From the NCBI GenBank assembly GCA_017547245.1, contig JAFYQD010000006.1, positions 1-64,000 of the forward strand: a stretch of DNA of 64,000 nt. Reading direction: 5' to 3'. The first letter of the stretch is position 1, and every line of letters begins with the position of its first letter. The translations under genes were made by a program, and so were the position numbers. Under the pieces are notes generated by a model. That model worked only from the letters and a program-made list of their open reading frames with translations, was not told the DNA's origin and made no database searches. Shown here piece after piece: positions 9,463 to 18,046 of the stretch. The stretch is from Oscillospiraceae bacterium (GTDB taxonomy: Bacteria; Bacillota; Clostridia; Oscillospirales; Ruminococcaceae).

Positions 9463-10212
9463 GTGGAAGTACAATATTTCAAGCAATACAGCAACGCACT
9501 GGGCAAAGATATGGAGTTCAAGGTATATGGACATTCCGGACGTCCCGTGCTTTTCATTCCCTGCCAGGACGGACGTTTCTGGGATTTTGAAAACTTTCAT
9601 ATGACCGACACCTGGGCACCCTGGATCGAATCGGGACAGGTAATGGTATTCAGCATTGACACCATAGATGCCGAAACCTGGTCCAACAAGGGCGGCGACC
9701 CCTATTGGCGCATCCGCCGCTATGAAGACTGGATCCGCTATATCACCGATGAACTGGTACCCTTTATGCGCAATATGGTCAACCAGCGCAACGGCTGGGA
9801 CGGCTATCCCGGGGTGATGACCTTTGGCTGCAGCCTTGGCGCCACCCATGCCGCCAACCTTTACTTCCGCCGCCCCGATCTGTTTGACCGTGTGCTGGCC
9901 CTCAGCGGCATTTACACCGCCGACTATGGCTTTGATGGTTATATGGATGATGTGGTCTACCTCAACTCCCCTGTGCATTATCTGGCCAACATGCCCTATG
10001 ACCACCCCTATATCAACTGGTATAACCAGCACAAGGGTGTTATCTGTGTGGGTCAGGGGGCCTGGGAAGAAACCGAAACCACCGTACGCATCCGTGATAT
10101 CTGTCAGGACAAGGGCATCCACCTGTGGGTAGACCTGTGGGGCTATGATGTAAACCACGACTGGCCCTGGTGGCACAAGCAGGTACCCTATTTCCTGCCC
10201 TATCTGCTGTAA
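9463..10212 (+). CDS. Putative esterase family protein, second hydrolase of the ATP-grasp operon
   Basis: 249 residues from GTG 9463, which sits 7 nt after AGGAGG (9450-9455). An in-frame ATG at 9445 has no comparable site and overlaps the upstream gene. The protein is related in fold to the preceding esterase but strongly diverged. It has Ser124 in FGCSLGATHA and His232 in VNHDWPWWHKQ, which aligns with the C-terminal His region of the first esterase. It is rich in Trp and Tyr. No signal peptide is present. The pair could be successive hydrolases or a heteromer; that is inference. Co-transcription with the ATP-grasp gene 33 nt downstream is likely. Confidence 0.85.
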   Translation: MEVQYFKQYSNALGKDMEFKVYGHSGRPVLFIPCQDGRFWDFENFHMTDTWAPWIESGQVMVFSIDTIDAETWSNKGGDPYWRIRRYEDWIRYITDELVPFMRNMVNQRNGWDGYPGVMTFGCSLGATHAANLYFRRPDLFDRVLALSGIYTADYGFDGYMDDVVYLNSPVHYLANMPYDHPYINWYNQHKGVICVGQGAWEETETTVRIRDICQDKGIHLWVDLWGYDVNHDWPWWHKQVPYFLPYLL

Positions 10213-10245
10213 AAAACAAAGGTTAACATAGAAAGTAGGAACGAC

Positions 10246-11439
10246 ATGAAGAACGTTATTTTTATCTCCCCCAACTTTCCCACCAACTATTGGCAGTTCT
10301 GCCGTGAACTGAAGAACAACGGCATGAATGTGCTGGGCATCGGCGACCAGCCTTATGATGAGCTGACCGCAGAACTGAAGGACAGCCTGAACGAATACTA
10401 CAAGGTAGGCAGTCTGGAAAATTATGATGAGGTATATCGTGCGGTAGCCTTTTTTATCCACAAACACGGCCGCATCGACTGGCTGGAAAGCAACAATGAA
10501 TACTGGCTGGAACGTGACGCCATGCTGCGCACCGATTTCCACATCACTTCCGGCTTCCAGAATGAAGATATTCCCCGCATCAAGTATAAATCCAAGATGA
10601 AGGAATACTACACCAAGGCCGGCATCTCTGTGGCCCGCTATCATCTGGTAAACGACCTGGAAGGCTGCCGAAAGTTTATTGAAGAAGTAAACTACCCTGT
10701 TGTGGTAAAGCCCGACAACGGTGTTGGCGCTGCCTCTACCTATAAGCTGAAAAGCGATGAGGATCTGGTAAACTTTATGAACAGACGCATCGAGGGTGTT
10801 CCCTACATCATGGAAGAATTTGTTCATGCTGAGGTAAACTCTTACGATGCCATCATCGACAGCAACGGCGAGCCCCTGTTTGAAACCGGCAACGTAACCC
10901 CCATGTCCATCATGGATATTGTTAACGACAACGACAATTCCATTTACTACATCGTAAAGGATTTGCCCGAAGACACCCGTGCCGCCGGCCGTGCCACCGT
11001 AAAAAGCTTCGGCGTTAAAAACCGCTTTGTTCATTTTGAGTTCTTCCGTTTGACCCAGGACCAGAAGGGTCTGGGCAAAAAGGGTGATGTGATTGCGCTG
11101 GAAGTAAACATGCGTCCCTGCGGCGGCTTTACCCCCGATATGATCAACTTTGCCCACAGCACCAATGTTTATAAAATCTGGGCCGACATGATTGCCTTTG
11201 ACAGCAGCATGATGCCCGTGGGCGAACATGCCTACTGCGCCTTTGCCGGCCGCCGTGACGGTAAAAATTTTGTGCTGAACCACGATGAACTGATGGCCAA
11301 ATATGGTCAGAACATGAAGATGGTGGAACGCATCCCCGATGCACTGGCAGGCGCCATGGGCAACCAGATGTATGTTGCCACCTTCAGCACCAAGGAAGGC
11401 CTTGACGGGTTCTATCAGGATGTTTTGGCCTGCAACTGA
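10246..11439 (+). CDS. ATP-grasp ligase (carbamoyl-phosphate-synthase-like), substrate unknown
   Basis: 397 residues. The N-terminal pre-ATP-grasp domain (about 1-105) is followed by the ATP-grasp fold. Lys155 in VVVKPDNGVGAAS and the YIMEEFVHAEVNSYD segment (about 187-201) bind the nucleotide. Glu286, Asn288 and Arg290 in ALEVNMRPCGG are the metal/phosphate residues. These enzymes activate a carboxylate as an acyl phosphate and join it to an amine or thiol. It is not a stand-alone purine or D-Ala ligase by motif. As last gene of a three-gene operon with two esterases, it may build a small amide-linked product that the hydrolases trim; that is inference. A terminator follows directly. Confidence 0.85.
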   Translation: MKNVIFISPNFPTNYWQFCRELKNNGMNVLGIGDQPYDELTAELKDSLNEYYKVGSLENYDEVYRAVAFFIHKHGRIDWLESNNEYWLERDAMLRTDFHITSGFQNEDIPRIKYKSKMKEYYTKAGISVARYHLVNDLEGCRKFIEEVNYPVVVKPDNGVGAASTYKLKSDEDLVNFMNRRIEGVPYIMEEFVHAEVNSYDAIIDSNGEPLFETGNVTPMSIMDIVNDNDNSIYYIVKDLPEDTRAAGRATVKSFGVKNRFVHFEFFRLTQDQKGLGKKGDVIALEVNMRPCGGFTPDMINFAHSTNVYKIWADMIAFDSSMMPVGEHAYCAFAGRRDGKNFVLNHDELMAKYGQNMKMVERIPDALAGAMGNQMYVATFSTKEGLDGFYQDVLACN

Positions 11440-11456
11440 GGTTATATATTTTAACG

Positions 11457-11489
11457 AAAAAGGGTCGTTTTTCGACCCTTTTCTTTTTT
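11457..11489 (+). terminator. Terminator of the esterase/ATP-grasp operon
   Basis: Stem AAAAGGGTCG / CGACCCTTTT with loop TTTT, followed by a T-rich tract, 17 nt after the ATP-grasp stop codon. Confidence 0.8.
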
Positions 11490-11511
11490 CCTTATTTTTT
11501 TCAAAAAGGTA

Positions 11512-11540
11512 TTGATTTTATGAAATGAATGCGATATAAT
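11512..11540 (+). promoter_or_regulatory. Promoter of tRNA-Ser
   Basis: TTGATT (11512-11517), N17, TATAAT (11535-11540), about 40 nt before the mature tRNA. A small hairpin (GTTGG/CCAAC) lies in the 5' leader. Confidence 0.75.
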
Positions 11541-11581
11541 ATCTAAACGTTGGGACTGCACCCAACCAAAAAGAATAGTGT

Positions 11582-11673
11582 GGAGAAGTCGCGTAGTTGG
11601 TCGAGCGCGCACGACTGGAAATCGTGTAACCGTCAAAAGCGGTTCGAGGGTTCGAATCCCTCCTTCTCCGCCA
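11582..11673 (+). tRNA. tRNA-Ser (GGA anticodon)
   Basis: Acceptor stem GGAGAAG/CTTCTCC, anticodon loop CTGGAAA (GGA), a long class II variable arm, T-loop GGTTCGAATCC, discriminator G and an encoded CCA at 11671-11673. It reads UCC/UCU codons. It has its own promoter and terminator. Confidence 0.95.
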
Positions 11674-11676
11674 AAA

Positions 11677-11710
11677 AAATAACCACCCCAAACGGGGTGG
11701 TTATTTTTTT
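11677..11710 (+). terminator. Terminator of tRNA-Ser
   Basis: Stem AATAACCACCCC / GGGGTGGTTATT followed by a run of seven or more T, starting 4 nt after the CCA end. Confidence 0.9.
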
Positions 11711-11719
11711 GCTTAAAGA

Positions 11720-11802
11720 GGGATTCGATAGTACAATCAACAGCCCGGTGGGCTGTTGGCGGCAGCCACAGGCTCGCCGCATCCTTTAAAACCACGAATC
11801 CC
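11720..11802. other. Non-coding inverted-repeat structure (three-way-junction candidate)
   Basis: Outer arms GGGATTCG (11720-11727) and CGAATCCC (11795-11802) pair. Inside are two further hairpins: ACAGCCC/GGGCTGT (11740-11756), then a G/C-rich one around 11758-11780 (GCGG..AGCC / GGCT..CCGC). No credible gene overlaps it. It lies between the tRNA-Ser terminator and the convergent membrane-protein gene. It could be an old repeat or mobile-element relic, or a structured RNA. Confidence 0.4.
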
Positions 11803-11881
11803 GACTCAACTGCTTTGCGAAAAAACTGTGTCGAAAAGGGACTGTTTCTTCCCCACTGCTTAACCACCCCATCCAAAGGTT

Positions 11882-12532
11882 TTACGGGGTTTCTTCACTG
11901 TTTTTCAGCTGCTTTCGTTTGGTGTACCATATTGAAAATTTTTCGCTGAGAGAACCCGGTTTGGGCGGATAGGGCAGCAAAACAACATTGACAAACCAGG
12001 CAACGGTAACACCAATGACGGTCTGGAAAACTCTCATAAGAGAATAAAGGTACTTGGCACTTTCATAATGACCGAGCATAAGAATGATAAATATGACCAC
12101 CGACAAACTGCAATAAACATGGCAATCGGCCCACTCAGCAATGCAAAGCACCAGCATAGACCCAGCAAGCAAAATGGAAACCTCTATTGCGGTAATCATC
12201 CAGCCTTCGCTCACAAGGGGTCTGATTCTATCAACAAACAGCATAAAAGGGATACCGATGCCAATAGAAATCAGGGTCACTTTGATACGCTTTTTGCCGT
12301 AATCCACGGTTTTAGAGGATGTTTCGCGTATTTCAATCATTGCGTACAGATAGATGAAAAGAGGATGAACCTCCAATCCGGGAATAAAAAGACGAAGAGT
12401 CTGCCACACACAAAATCCAAGAAACATGGCAAAGATGCTTTTCCATTTGCGCATACCTATATGAAGATGGTGATGGTGCTGCTCATGATTTGGGGCAAGC
12501 TCTTTGCCTATGCCTAAATTATTGGAATCCAT
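11882..12532 (-). CDS. Aromatic-acid-exporter-like (FUSC/YgaE type) membrane protein
   Basis: 216 residues from ATG 12532, with GAAAGGAG just upstream. The cytoplasmic N-terminus carries a His cluster (EQHHHHLHIG). Four or more hydrophobic segments follow: about 34-50, 57-66, 84-100, 116-150 and 165-190. The layout resembles the N-terminal membrane domain of the aromatic acid exporter / FUSC family (ArAE_1). Only the membrane part is present; the usual cytoplasmic C-terminal half of larger members is missing. Transport of aromatic acids is a family-level guess. It is convergent with tRNA-Ser and divergent from asnS. Confidence 0.65.
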   Translation of the reverse strand: MDSNNLGIGKELAPNHEQHHHHLHIGMRKWKSIFAMFLGFCVWQTLRLFIPGLEVHPLFIYLYAMIEIRETSSKTVDYGKKRIKVTLISIGIGIPFMLFVDRIRPLVSEGWMITAIEVSILLAGSMLVLCIAEWADCHVYCSLSVVIFIILMLGHYESAKYLYSLMRVFQTVIGVTVAWFVNVVLLPYPPKPGSLSEKFSIWYTKRKQLKNSEETP

Positions 12533-12695
12533 GCTTCACTCTCCTTTCCTGAAAATAATCATGTAAGAGCCGATAAAGGCAATTTTTTCCATGATAACAT
12601 ATTTTTATAAAAATCGACACCCCGAAGTAATGAACATACTGTAAATCCTTACCGACCATTCCTCCTTTATTCTCTAAGAAAAGGCTAAATTTGAG

Positions 12696-12724
12696 TTGAT
12701 AAACACAAGTGTTTGTACTATAAT
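12696..12724 (+). promoter_or_regulatory. Promoter of asnS
   Basis: TTGATA (12696-12701), N17, TATAAT (12719-12724). The predicted leader is only about 50 nt and holds one short hairpin (GCCC/GGGC), too short for a T-box. Confidence 0.8.
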
Positions 12725-12779
12725 TAATCTATTATTGAAGGTGTGCCCTTTGGGGCAGCCGAATTATCAGGAGGCCATT

Positions 12780-14174
12780 ATGCATAGAACTCAGATTCGG
12801 GATCTTTTCCGCGAGGTCACCAACTACATCGATTCTGAAATTACCATTTGCGGTTGGGCACGCACCATCCGTGACTCCAAGTCGCTCGGCTTTATTGAAC
12901 TGAACGACGGCACCTGCTTCCAGAACCTGCAGGTTGTTATGGAAACCGCAAAAGTTGAAAATTATAAGGAAATCGTTAAGCAGAACGTAGGCTGCGCCCT
13001 GAAGGTAAAGGGCGACCTGGTGCTGACCCCCAACGCCAAGCAGCCTTTTGAAATTCATGCCAACGAAATTGAAGTAATCGGCACCTCTACCCCCGATTAC
13101 CCCCTGCAGAAGAAGCGTCACTCGCTGGAATATCTGCGTACCGTTGCTCATCTGCGTCCCCGCACCAACACCTTTGGCGCCGCTTTCCGTGTACGTTCGG
13201 TAGCTGCTTATGCCATCCACAAGTTCTTTAACGACCGTGGTTTTGTTTACGCCCACACCCCCATCATCACCGGCAGCGATGCCGAAGGTGCCGGCGAAAT
13301 GTTCCGTGTTTCCACCATCGACCCTGCCGCTCCTCCCATGACCGAAGAGGGCAAGGTAGACTACAGCCAGGACTTCTTTGGCAAGATGACCAACCTGACC
13401 GTATCCGGCCAGCTGGAAGCCGAATGCATGGCTATGGCCTTCTCTAACGTATACACCTTTGGCCCCACCTTCCGTGCCGAAAACTCCAATACTGCACGTC
13501 ACGCCGCCGAATTCTGGATGATCGAGCCCGAAATCGCTTTTGCCGACCTGGCCGACGACATGAAGCTGGCTGCCGACATGATCAAGTTTGTTCTGAAGTA
13601 TGTTCTGGAAAACTGCCCCCGTGAAATGCAGTTCTTCAACGACTTCTATGACAAGGAACTGATTGAACGTCTGAAGTTCCTGATTGAATCTGACTTTGGC
13701 CATGTTACCTATACCGAAGCCGTTGCCCTGCTGGAAGAACATCAGGACGAATTTGACTACAAGGTATTCTGGGGCTGCGACCTGCAGACCGAACACGAAC
13801 GTTACCTGACCGAAAAGATCTTCAAGAAGCCTGTATTTGTTACCGACTATCCCAAGGAGATCAAGGCCTTCTATATGCGCCTGAACGACGACGGAAAGAC
13901 CGTTGCCGCTATGGACCTGCTGGTTCCCGGCGTTGGCGAAATTATTGGCGGCAGCCAGCGTGAAGAACGTCTGGACGTTCTGACCGCCCGCATGGCCGAA
14001 CTTGGTCTGAAGGAAGAAGATTACGACTGGTATCTGGATCTGCGCCGCTACGGCGGTGTTCCCCATGCCGGCTATGGTCTGGGCTTTGAACGCCTGATCA
14101 TGTACATCACCGGTATTGCCAACATCCGTGACGTACTTCCCTTCCCCCGCACCACCGGCACCGCCGAATTCTAA
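12780..14174 (+). CDS. asnS: Asparagine--tRNA ligase
   Basis: 464 residues, the normal length for AsnRS. It charges tRNA-Asn with asparagine in the cytoplasm. ATG 12780 lies just behind CAGGAGG; a longer in-frame start at 12696 falls inside the promoter and is rejected. The N-terminal OB fold (about 1-105, [14 protein letters not shown]) is followed by the class II catalytic domain. This has motif 2 around [21 protein letters not shown], with the AsnRS-type ENS, and motif 3 in [15 protein letters not shown] near the C-terminus. A direct AsnRS means asparaginyl-tRNA need not come from transamidation. A strong terminator follows. Confidence 0.97.
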   Translation: MHRTQIRDLFREVTNYIDSEITICGWARTIRDSKSLGFIELNDGTCFQNLQVVMETAKVENYKEIVKQNVGCALKVKGDLVLTPNAKQPFEIHANEIEVIGTSTPDYPLQKKRHSLEYLRTVAHLRPRTNTFGAAFRVRSVAAYAIHKFFNDRGFVYAHTPIITGSDAEGAGEMFRVSTIDPAAPPMTEEGKVDYSQDFFGKMTNLTVSGQLEAECMAMAFSNVYTFGPTFRAENSNTARHAAEFWMIEPEIAFADLADDMKLAADMIKFVLKYVLENCPREMQFFNDFYDKELIERLKFLIESDFGHVTYTEAVALLEEHQDEFDYKVFWGCDLQTEHERYLTEKIFKKPVFVTDYPKEIKAFYMRLNDDGKTVAAMDLLVPGVGEIIGGSQREERLDVLTARMAELGLKEEDYDWYLDLRRYGGVPHAGYGLGFERLIMYITGIANIRDVLPFPRTTGTAEF

Positions 14175-14185
14175 GAAAACGACCA

Positions 14186-14219
14186 AACGGGCGTCGGAAT
14201 ATTCCGACGCTCGTTTTTT
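14186..14219 (+). terminator. Terminator after asnS
   Basis: Long stem AACGGGCGTCGGAAT / ATTCCGACGCTCGTT followed by TTTTTT. The next gene's AAGGAG ribosome binding site begins 3 nt later. Confidence 0.85.
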
Positions 14220-14236
14220 GCAAGGAGTGAACCGCC

Positions 14237-15079
14237 ATGACCATGGAAGAAAAGCTGCATGAACGGTTGTTGGCAATGGGTGTGGCCGAAATTGCCGCCG
14301 CACCGGCTGACAATGACGCCCCTGCCGGAATGAAATACAGCCTGAGCCTTGTGGTACGCCTTTCCGACGCTGTAGTGGAAGGCATTGAAGGCGCCCCCAC
14401 CCACAGCTATTTCCATCACTACCGCACCGTAAATGCTTTTATAGACCAGGCGGTTCTGGCTGCCGGCATGCTGCTGCAGCAAAATGGGTGGCGGTATATG
14501 CCCGTTGGAGCCAGTCAAAGCATCAACCTCCCCGACAAGTATTACGAAGGGCTGTACAGCCACAAAAAAGCCGCCTGCCGTGCCGGATTGGGCGGCATGG
14601 GACGCAGCAATCTGTTCCTGCACCGTCTGTGGGGACCCCGTGTACGACTGGGAACATTGTTTACCGATTGTCCCCTGCCCGGATTGGAGCTTATCCCCTG
14701 CGGCAACCCCTGCACCGGCTGCAATGCCTGTGTAACCGCATGCCCTGCCCAGGCTCTTACCGGCAACGCCCTGCCCCAGAACGACGCACCCAGAGAACTG
14801 CGCATTGACCCGGCAGCCTGCTCGGAACATATGAAGAGAACCTATCAGCACATTGGGCGCGGTGCGGTCTGCGGTGTGTGCATGGCGGTATGCCCTGTGG
14901 GTCAGTCTGCCAAAAAACCAACGGATGGTTTGCTGCTGAAGTGCATCTGCGAGGACGACCCCGACCTTATATTTGGCAAGGCATACCCTGCCCGCCTGCT
15001 GAAAGACGGTTGGTATGCCCTGACCAACGAACAGGGAAAAGAATACTCCTATCCCCCCGAATTGTTTGAAGAAGCGTAA
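14237..15079 (+). CDS. QueG-like 4Fe-4S double-cluster protein
   Basis: 280 residues from ATG 14237, 9 nt behind AAGGAG. The C-terminal half has two ferredoxin-type cluster motifs, PCTGCNACVTACPAQ (near 155-170) and CGVCMAVCPVG (near 214-224). This is the arrangement of epoxyqueuosine reductase and its relatives. The segment SHKKAACRAGLGGMGRSNLF also matches that family. QueG is usually longer (about 340-380 residues) with a larger N-terminal cobalamin domain, so this may be a related reductase of unknown substrate. It lies after the asnS terminator; its own promoter is not obvious. Confidence 0.75.
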   Translation: MTMEEKLHERLLAMGVAEIAAAPADNDAPAGMKYSLSLVVRLSDAVVEGIEGAPTHSYFHHYRTVNAFIDQAVLAAGMLLQQNGWRYMPVGASQSINLPDKYYEGLYSHKKAACRAGLGGMGRSNLFLHRLWGPRVRLGTLFTDCPLPGLELIPCGNPCTGCNACVTACPAQALTGNALPQNDAPRELRIDPAACSEHMKRTYQHIGRGAVCGVCMAVCPVGQSAKKPTDGLLLKCICEDDPDLIFGKAYPARLLKDGWYALTNEQGKEYSYPPELFEEA

Positions 15080-15081
15080 AA

Positions 15082-15120
15082 GCACCCCGAACTCTGCCAT
15101 GGGTTCGGGGTGTTTTCTTT
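15082..15120 (+). terminator. Terminator of the QueG-like gene
   Basis: Stem GCACCCCGAAC / GTTCGGGGTGT followed by TTTCTTT. It lies between convergent genes and may work in both directions. Confidence 0.75.
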
Positions 15121-15164
15121 ATTTCTTCGGTTCGGTAGAATTCCAGCGGGTGTTCCCTCTTGGC

Positions 15165-16388
15165 TTAATCCACCTTGCGGCGCAGCATGGTGCCAATGGG
15201 CAAAGCCTTGGCAAAGGGGATGGAACAGTCCATCACGGCACGGTTGGCGCAATCGGTCAGGTTTCCGTTTTCGTCCCACAAAGCGCTTACAGGCACCTTT
15301 ACGCAGCCCTGACGGGGCACCAGTGCTTCCAGTTCATCGCCGCTCCAGAAGCGGTTGCGCTGACTGAGCAGCAGTTTGCCGTCTTCCCAGCCCTGCACCA
15401 CGGCAACCACATCCCATTCACGCACATAGCTGTTGTCCCATACGTGCTGATGGGGCATGCCAAAGTAAAAGCCTGTGTCGTAGTGGCGGTGGCTGACCTT
15501 CAGCACTTCGTCACGGATATGGTCGGGCAGCACATAGTTGTCGGGGTCGGCCAGCAGCACATCGGTGGCGCAACGGTAGGCGTTGGTGACCACGGCGGTG
15601 TAATAGGCCGATTTGGCACGGCCTTCAATCTTAAACGAGGTGATGCCTGCCTTCCACAGCTTATCCAGATGTTCAATCAGGCACATATCGTTGGCGTTGA
15701 GGATATAGCTGCCGTATTCATCCTGCGCAATGGTATAGAATTCGCCGGGGCGGCGTTCTTCCTCCATGCGGTAGCTCCAGCGGCAAGGCTGAGCACAGGC
15801 TCCGCGGTTGGCATCGCGGCCGGCCATATACTGGCTGAGCAAACAGCGGCCCGAAACCGACATACACATGGCCCCGTGCACAAAGGCTTCCAGTTCCAGG
15901 TCGGCCGGGGTGTTGCGGCGTATTTCTGCAATTTCTTCCAAAGAAAGTTCGCGGGCCAGCACCACACGCTTTACGCCCTGTTCATACAGGCTTTGGGCGG
16001 CAAGATAGTTGGTGACCCCCACCTGTGTGGAAGCATGCAGTTCCATATCGGGAACCACCTTTTTGGCGGTCATCATCACACCCGGGTCGGCCACAATAAG
16101 GGCATCCACCCCGGCTGCGGCAACCTGACGCAAAAAGTCGGCCAAACCATCGGCTTCGTGGTTGCGGGGGGTGGTGTTGCAGGTCAGATAGACCTTTACC
16201 CCCTGACTGTGGGCCAGTGCCACCCCTTCGGCCAGTTGTTCCATCGAAAAATTGGAAGGTGCGGTGCGCATGCCAAACTGTTGGGCAGCCAGATACACCG
16301 CATCGGCACCATAAAGCAAAGCAGCCTTCAGACGCTCCATATCGCCGGCAGGTGCCAGCACTTCAGGTCTATTCAGAAGTTCAGACAT
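15165..16388 (-). CDS. Peptidase U32 family protein, TrhP-like (tRNA wobble-uridine hydroxylation)
   Basis: 407 residues. It starts with the U32 signature RPEVLAPAGDMERLKAAL and contains VHGAMCMSVSGRCLLSQY plus a second Cys pair (NRGACAQPC), the conserved cysteines of this family. The C-terminal beta domain is also present. U32 proteins were named as peptidases, but characterised bacterial members (TrhP/YegQ, RlhA) hydroxylate RNA uridines or cytidines, probably through an Fe-S site. By length and motifs TrhP is the best guess. It follows mltG on the same strand, with a hairpin in the 60-nt gap. RBS AGGAGGGG lies before ATG 16388. Confidence 0.8.
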   Translation of the reverse strand: MSELLNRPEVLAPAGDMERLKAALLYGADAVYLAAQQFGMRTAPSNFSMEQLAEGVALAHSQGVKVYLTCNTTPRNHEADGLADFLRQVAAAGVDALIVADPGVMMTAKKVVPDMELHASTQVGVTNYLAAQSLYEQGVKRVVLARELSLEEIAEIRRNTPADLELEAFVHGAMCMSVSGRCLLSQYMAGRDANRGACAQPCRWSYRMEEERRPGEFYTIAQDEYGSYILNANDMCLIEHLDKLWKAGITSFKIEGRAKSAYYTAVVTNAYRCATDVLLADPDNYVLPDHIRDEVLKVSHRHYDTGFYFGMPHQHVWDNSYVREWDVVAVVQGWEDGKLLLSQRNRFWSGDELEALVPRQGCVKVPVSALWDENGNLTDCANRAVMDCSIPFAKALPIGTMLRRKVD

Positions 16389-16416
16389 AATGCCCCTCCT
16401 TTGGGGTGATAGATGA

Positions 16417-16442
16417 ACAGCCCTCCCTGCCGGGAGGGCTGT
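16417..16442 (-). terminator. Hairpin between mltG and the U32 gene
   Basis: Perfect stem ACAGCCCTCCC / GGGAGGGCTGT with a 4-nt loop, directly after the mltG stop. The U-tract is poor on the minus strand, so it may attenuate instead of fully terminating. Confidence 0.5.
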
Positions 16443-16448
16443 ATGCTT

Positions 16449-17837
16449 TTAATCTTCGGTGGCAATGCCGGTAATTTCGCCCAGCAGACCGGCACGACGG
16501 ACATTGTAGATGTGTTCATCGAAAGTAACAGCATAGTAGAAGTTACCTTCGAAATCGGATACGAAGAAGAAATAGGGAGTTTGTTCGGGGTTGGCGGCAG
16601 CCTTAATGGCGTTCAGACCGGGGTTGCCTACAGGGCCTACCGGCAGACCGCTGCACTGGTAAGAGTCATAGGCATAAATCTGATCGTTGTTGATGATATC
16701 AACATGAGGAATGATATCGTTGTTGATATAAGAACGGGAAACGTCGGACTGCAGCATGGGGTAAATCTGAGGATTGTTCAGACGGTTGTGGAATACCGAA
16801 GAAACGGCAACCATCTGGTCGTTTGCACTGGATTCGCCCTGAATGATAGAGGCAAGGTTGATGCCCTCGTAAAGGGTGAGGTTGAGGTTGTTGAACTTGG
16901 CGATAATATCATCGCCCACCTTGCTGTCAAAGTTATCCAGGAAACGGCGCACAGCGTTTTCGGGCTTTTCATCCACATAGAACTGGTAGGTATCGGGGAA
17001 AAGGAAGCCTTCCAGACGAACAAAACACAGTTCCTCATTGGGGATGAGGGAAACGAAGTCGTAGTCGGAGAAGTCGGCAGTGTTGCAGGCTTCGATGAAG
17101 TCTTCGGCCTTGCAGACCTTGTTTTCTTCCAGACGGTCGGCAATTTCCCAGGCGGTCATACCTTCGTAGAAGGTGACATTTACAACGGCACGTTCTTTTT
17201 CGTCACGGATGCCGGTGCGCAGCATGATGATAACTTCGTCATAGCTGAAGTTTCGGTTCATAACATACTGGCCGGGTTTGAACTCATTCAAAGCATCCTT
17301 CAGGCCGGCATAGAAACGGAAGGTAATCTTCTGGTCGATAACGCCGGTTTCTTCCAGCAGGTCAATGATGTCGTTGGAGGACATTCCCTCTTTTACGTTC
17401 ACTTCCACCTGTTTGTCTTCCTGGTTCAGGCCAAACAGGTCGGTGGCGCTGGACATGGCAAAGAAAGCCAGAGCCACAGCACAAGCCACCAAAATAAGAC
17501 TGATGATAATGGCACGCAGCCATGCGCCGCCGCCAAAACCGGGCTTTTTTTCTTTGGTGCGCTTGGTTTTGGCAGTACGGCCGGTGGAAGCCTGTCCCTG
17601 ACCTGCACCGCCGGAAGCGGCACGGTTGCTGGTGGGACGGCGCTGCTCGGCAGAGGTGCTGCGGGAAGCGGTACGGCGGGGCTGTTCTCCTGCAGTACTG
17701 CGCTGGCCAGCAGCCTGACGGCGGCCATCTTCTCTTTTACGGTTGACAGCAATGATTTCCGGGCCGGATTCCGATTTGGAAGGCCCCAGCTGATTGATCA
17801 GCTGTTCGTAATCATTCCTGGTAGGTCTATCGCTCAT
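16449..17837 (-). CDS. mltG: Endolytic murein transglycosylase MltG
   Basis: 462 residues. It cleaves nascent peptidoglycan glycan strands at the outer face of the membrane. A cytoplasmic, basic, low-complexity N-terminus (about 1-105, rich in Arg, Ser, Ala and Gly) precedes one membrane segment (about 107-127). A LysM-like region (about 145-210, VKEGMSSNDIIDLLEETGVI) is followed by the YceG/MltG catalytic domain with LEGFLFPDTY (275-284) and catalytic Glu335 in IIQGESS. The first 100 residues are longer than in E. coli MltG, as in many Firmicutes. ATG 17837 has GAGGGAGG in front. The promoter is at 17920-17948. Confidence 0.95.
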   Translation of the reverse strand: MSDRPTRNDYEQLINQLGPSKSESGPEIIAVNRKREDGRRQAAGQRSTAGEQPRRTASRSTSAEQRRPTSNRAASGGAGQGQASTGRTAKTKRTKEKKPGFGGGAWLRAIIISLILVACAVALAFFAMSSATDLFGLNQEDKQVEVNVKEGMSSNDIIDLLEETGVIDQKITFRFYAGLKDALNEFKPGQYVMNRNFSYDEVIIMLRTGIRDEKERAVVNVTFYEGMTAWEIADRLEENKVCKAEDFIEACNTADFSDYDFVSLIPNEELCFVRLEGFLFPDTYQFYVDEKPENAVRRFLDNFDSKVGDDIIAKFNNLNLTLYEGINLASIIQGESSANDQMVAVSSVFHNRLNNPQIYPMLQSDVSRSYINNDIIPHVDIINNDQIYAYDSYQCSGLPVGPVGNPGLNAIKAAANPEQTPYFFFVSDFEGNFYYAVTFDEHIYNVRRAGLLGEITGIATED

Positions 17838-17919
17838 AGTTCATCCTCCCTCTGCTGCGGCATTTTTACATTTCGGCAGCAGAAACAGTTGCGCTTTGTC
17901 GAACATAAATACATCATAT

Positions 17920-17948
17920 ATTTTACCCTAAAATCAAGCTAAGTGCAA
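17920..17948 (-). promoter_or_regulatory. Promoter of mltG
   Basis: Minus strand TTGCAC (17943-17948), N17, TAAAAT (17920-17925), about 80 nt before the start codon. Confidence 0.7.
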
Positions 17949-18046
17949 TGCCTATCTTGTAAATAGATTCCATGCCGCCGCAGTAACCACCCGGCCAGCC
18001 GTTTCATAGTATATAGCAAATCCATTCTTTGCGAGGTGAACAGTTT

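Noticed and set aside
9418..11283. A 621-codon open frame on the minus strand
   Set aside because: It is antisense to the second esterase and ATP-grasp genes and lacks a recognisable domain or start site.
11451..11876. Minus-strand open frame of 141 codons
   Set aside because: It runs through tRNA-Ser and its terminator; the protein is the usual spurious tRNA-antisense translation.
12640..12779. T-box riboswitch in front of asnS
   Set aside because: The promoter leaves only about 50 nt of leader and no T-box consensus; too short for a T-box.
12732..14303. 523-codon minus-strand open frame
   Set aside because: Complete antisense of asnS, which carries all AsnRS motifs.
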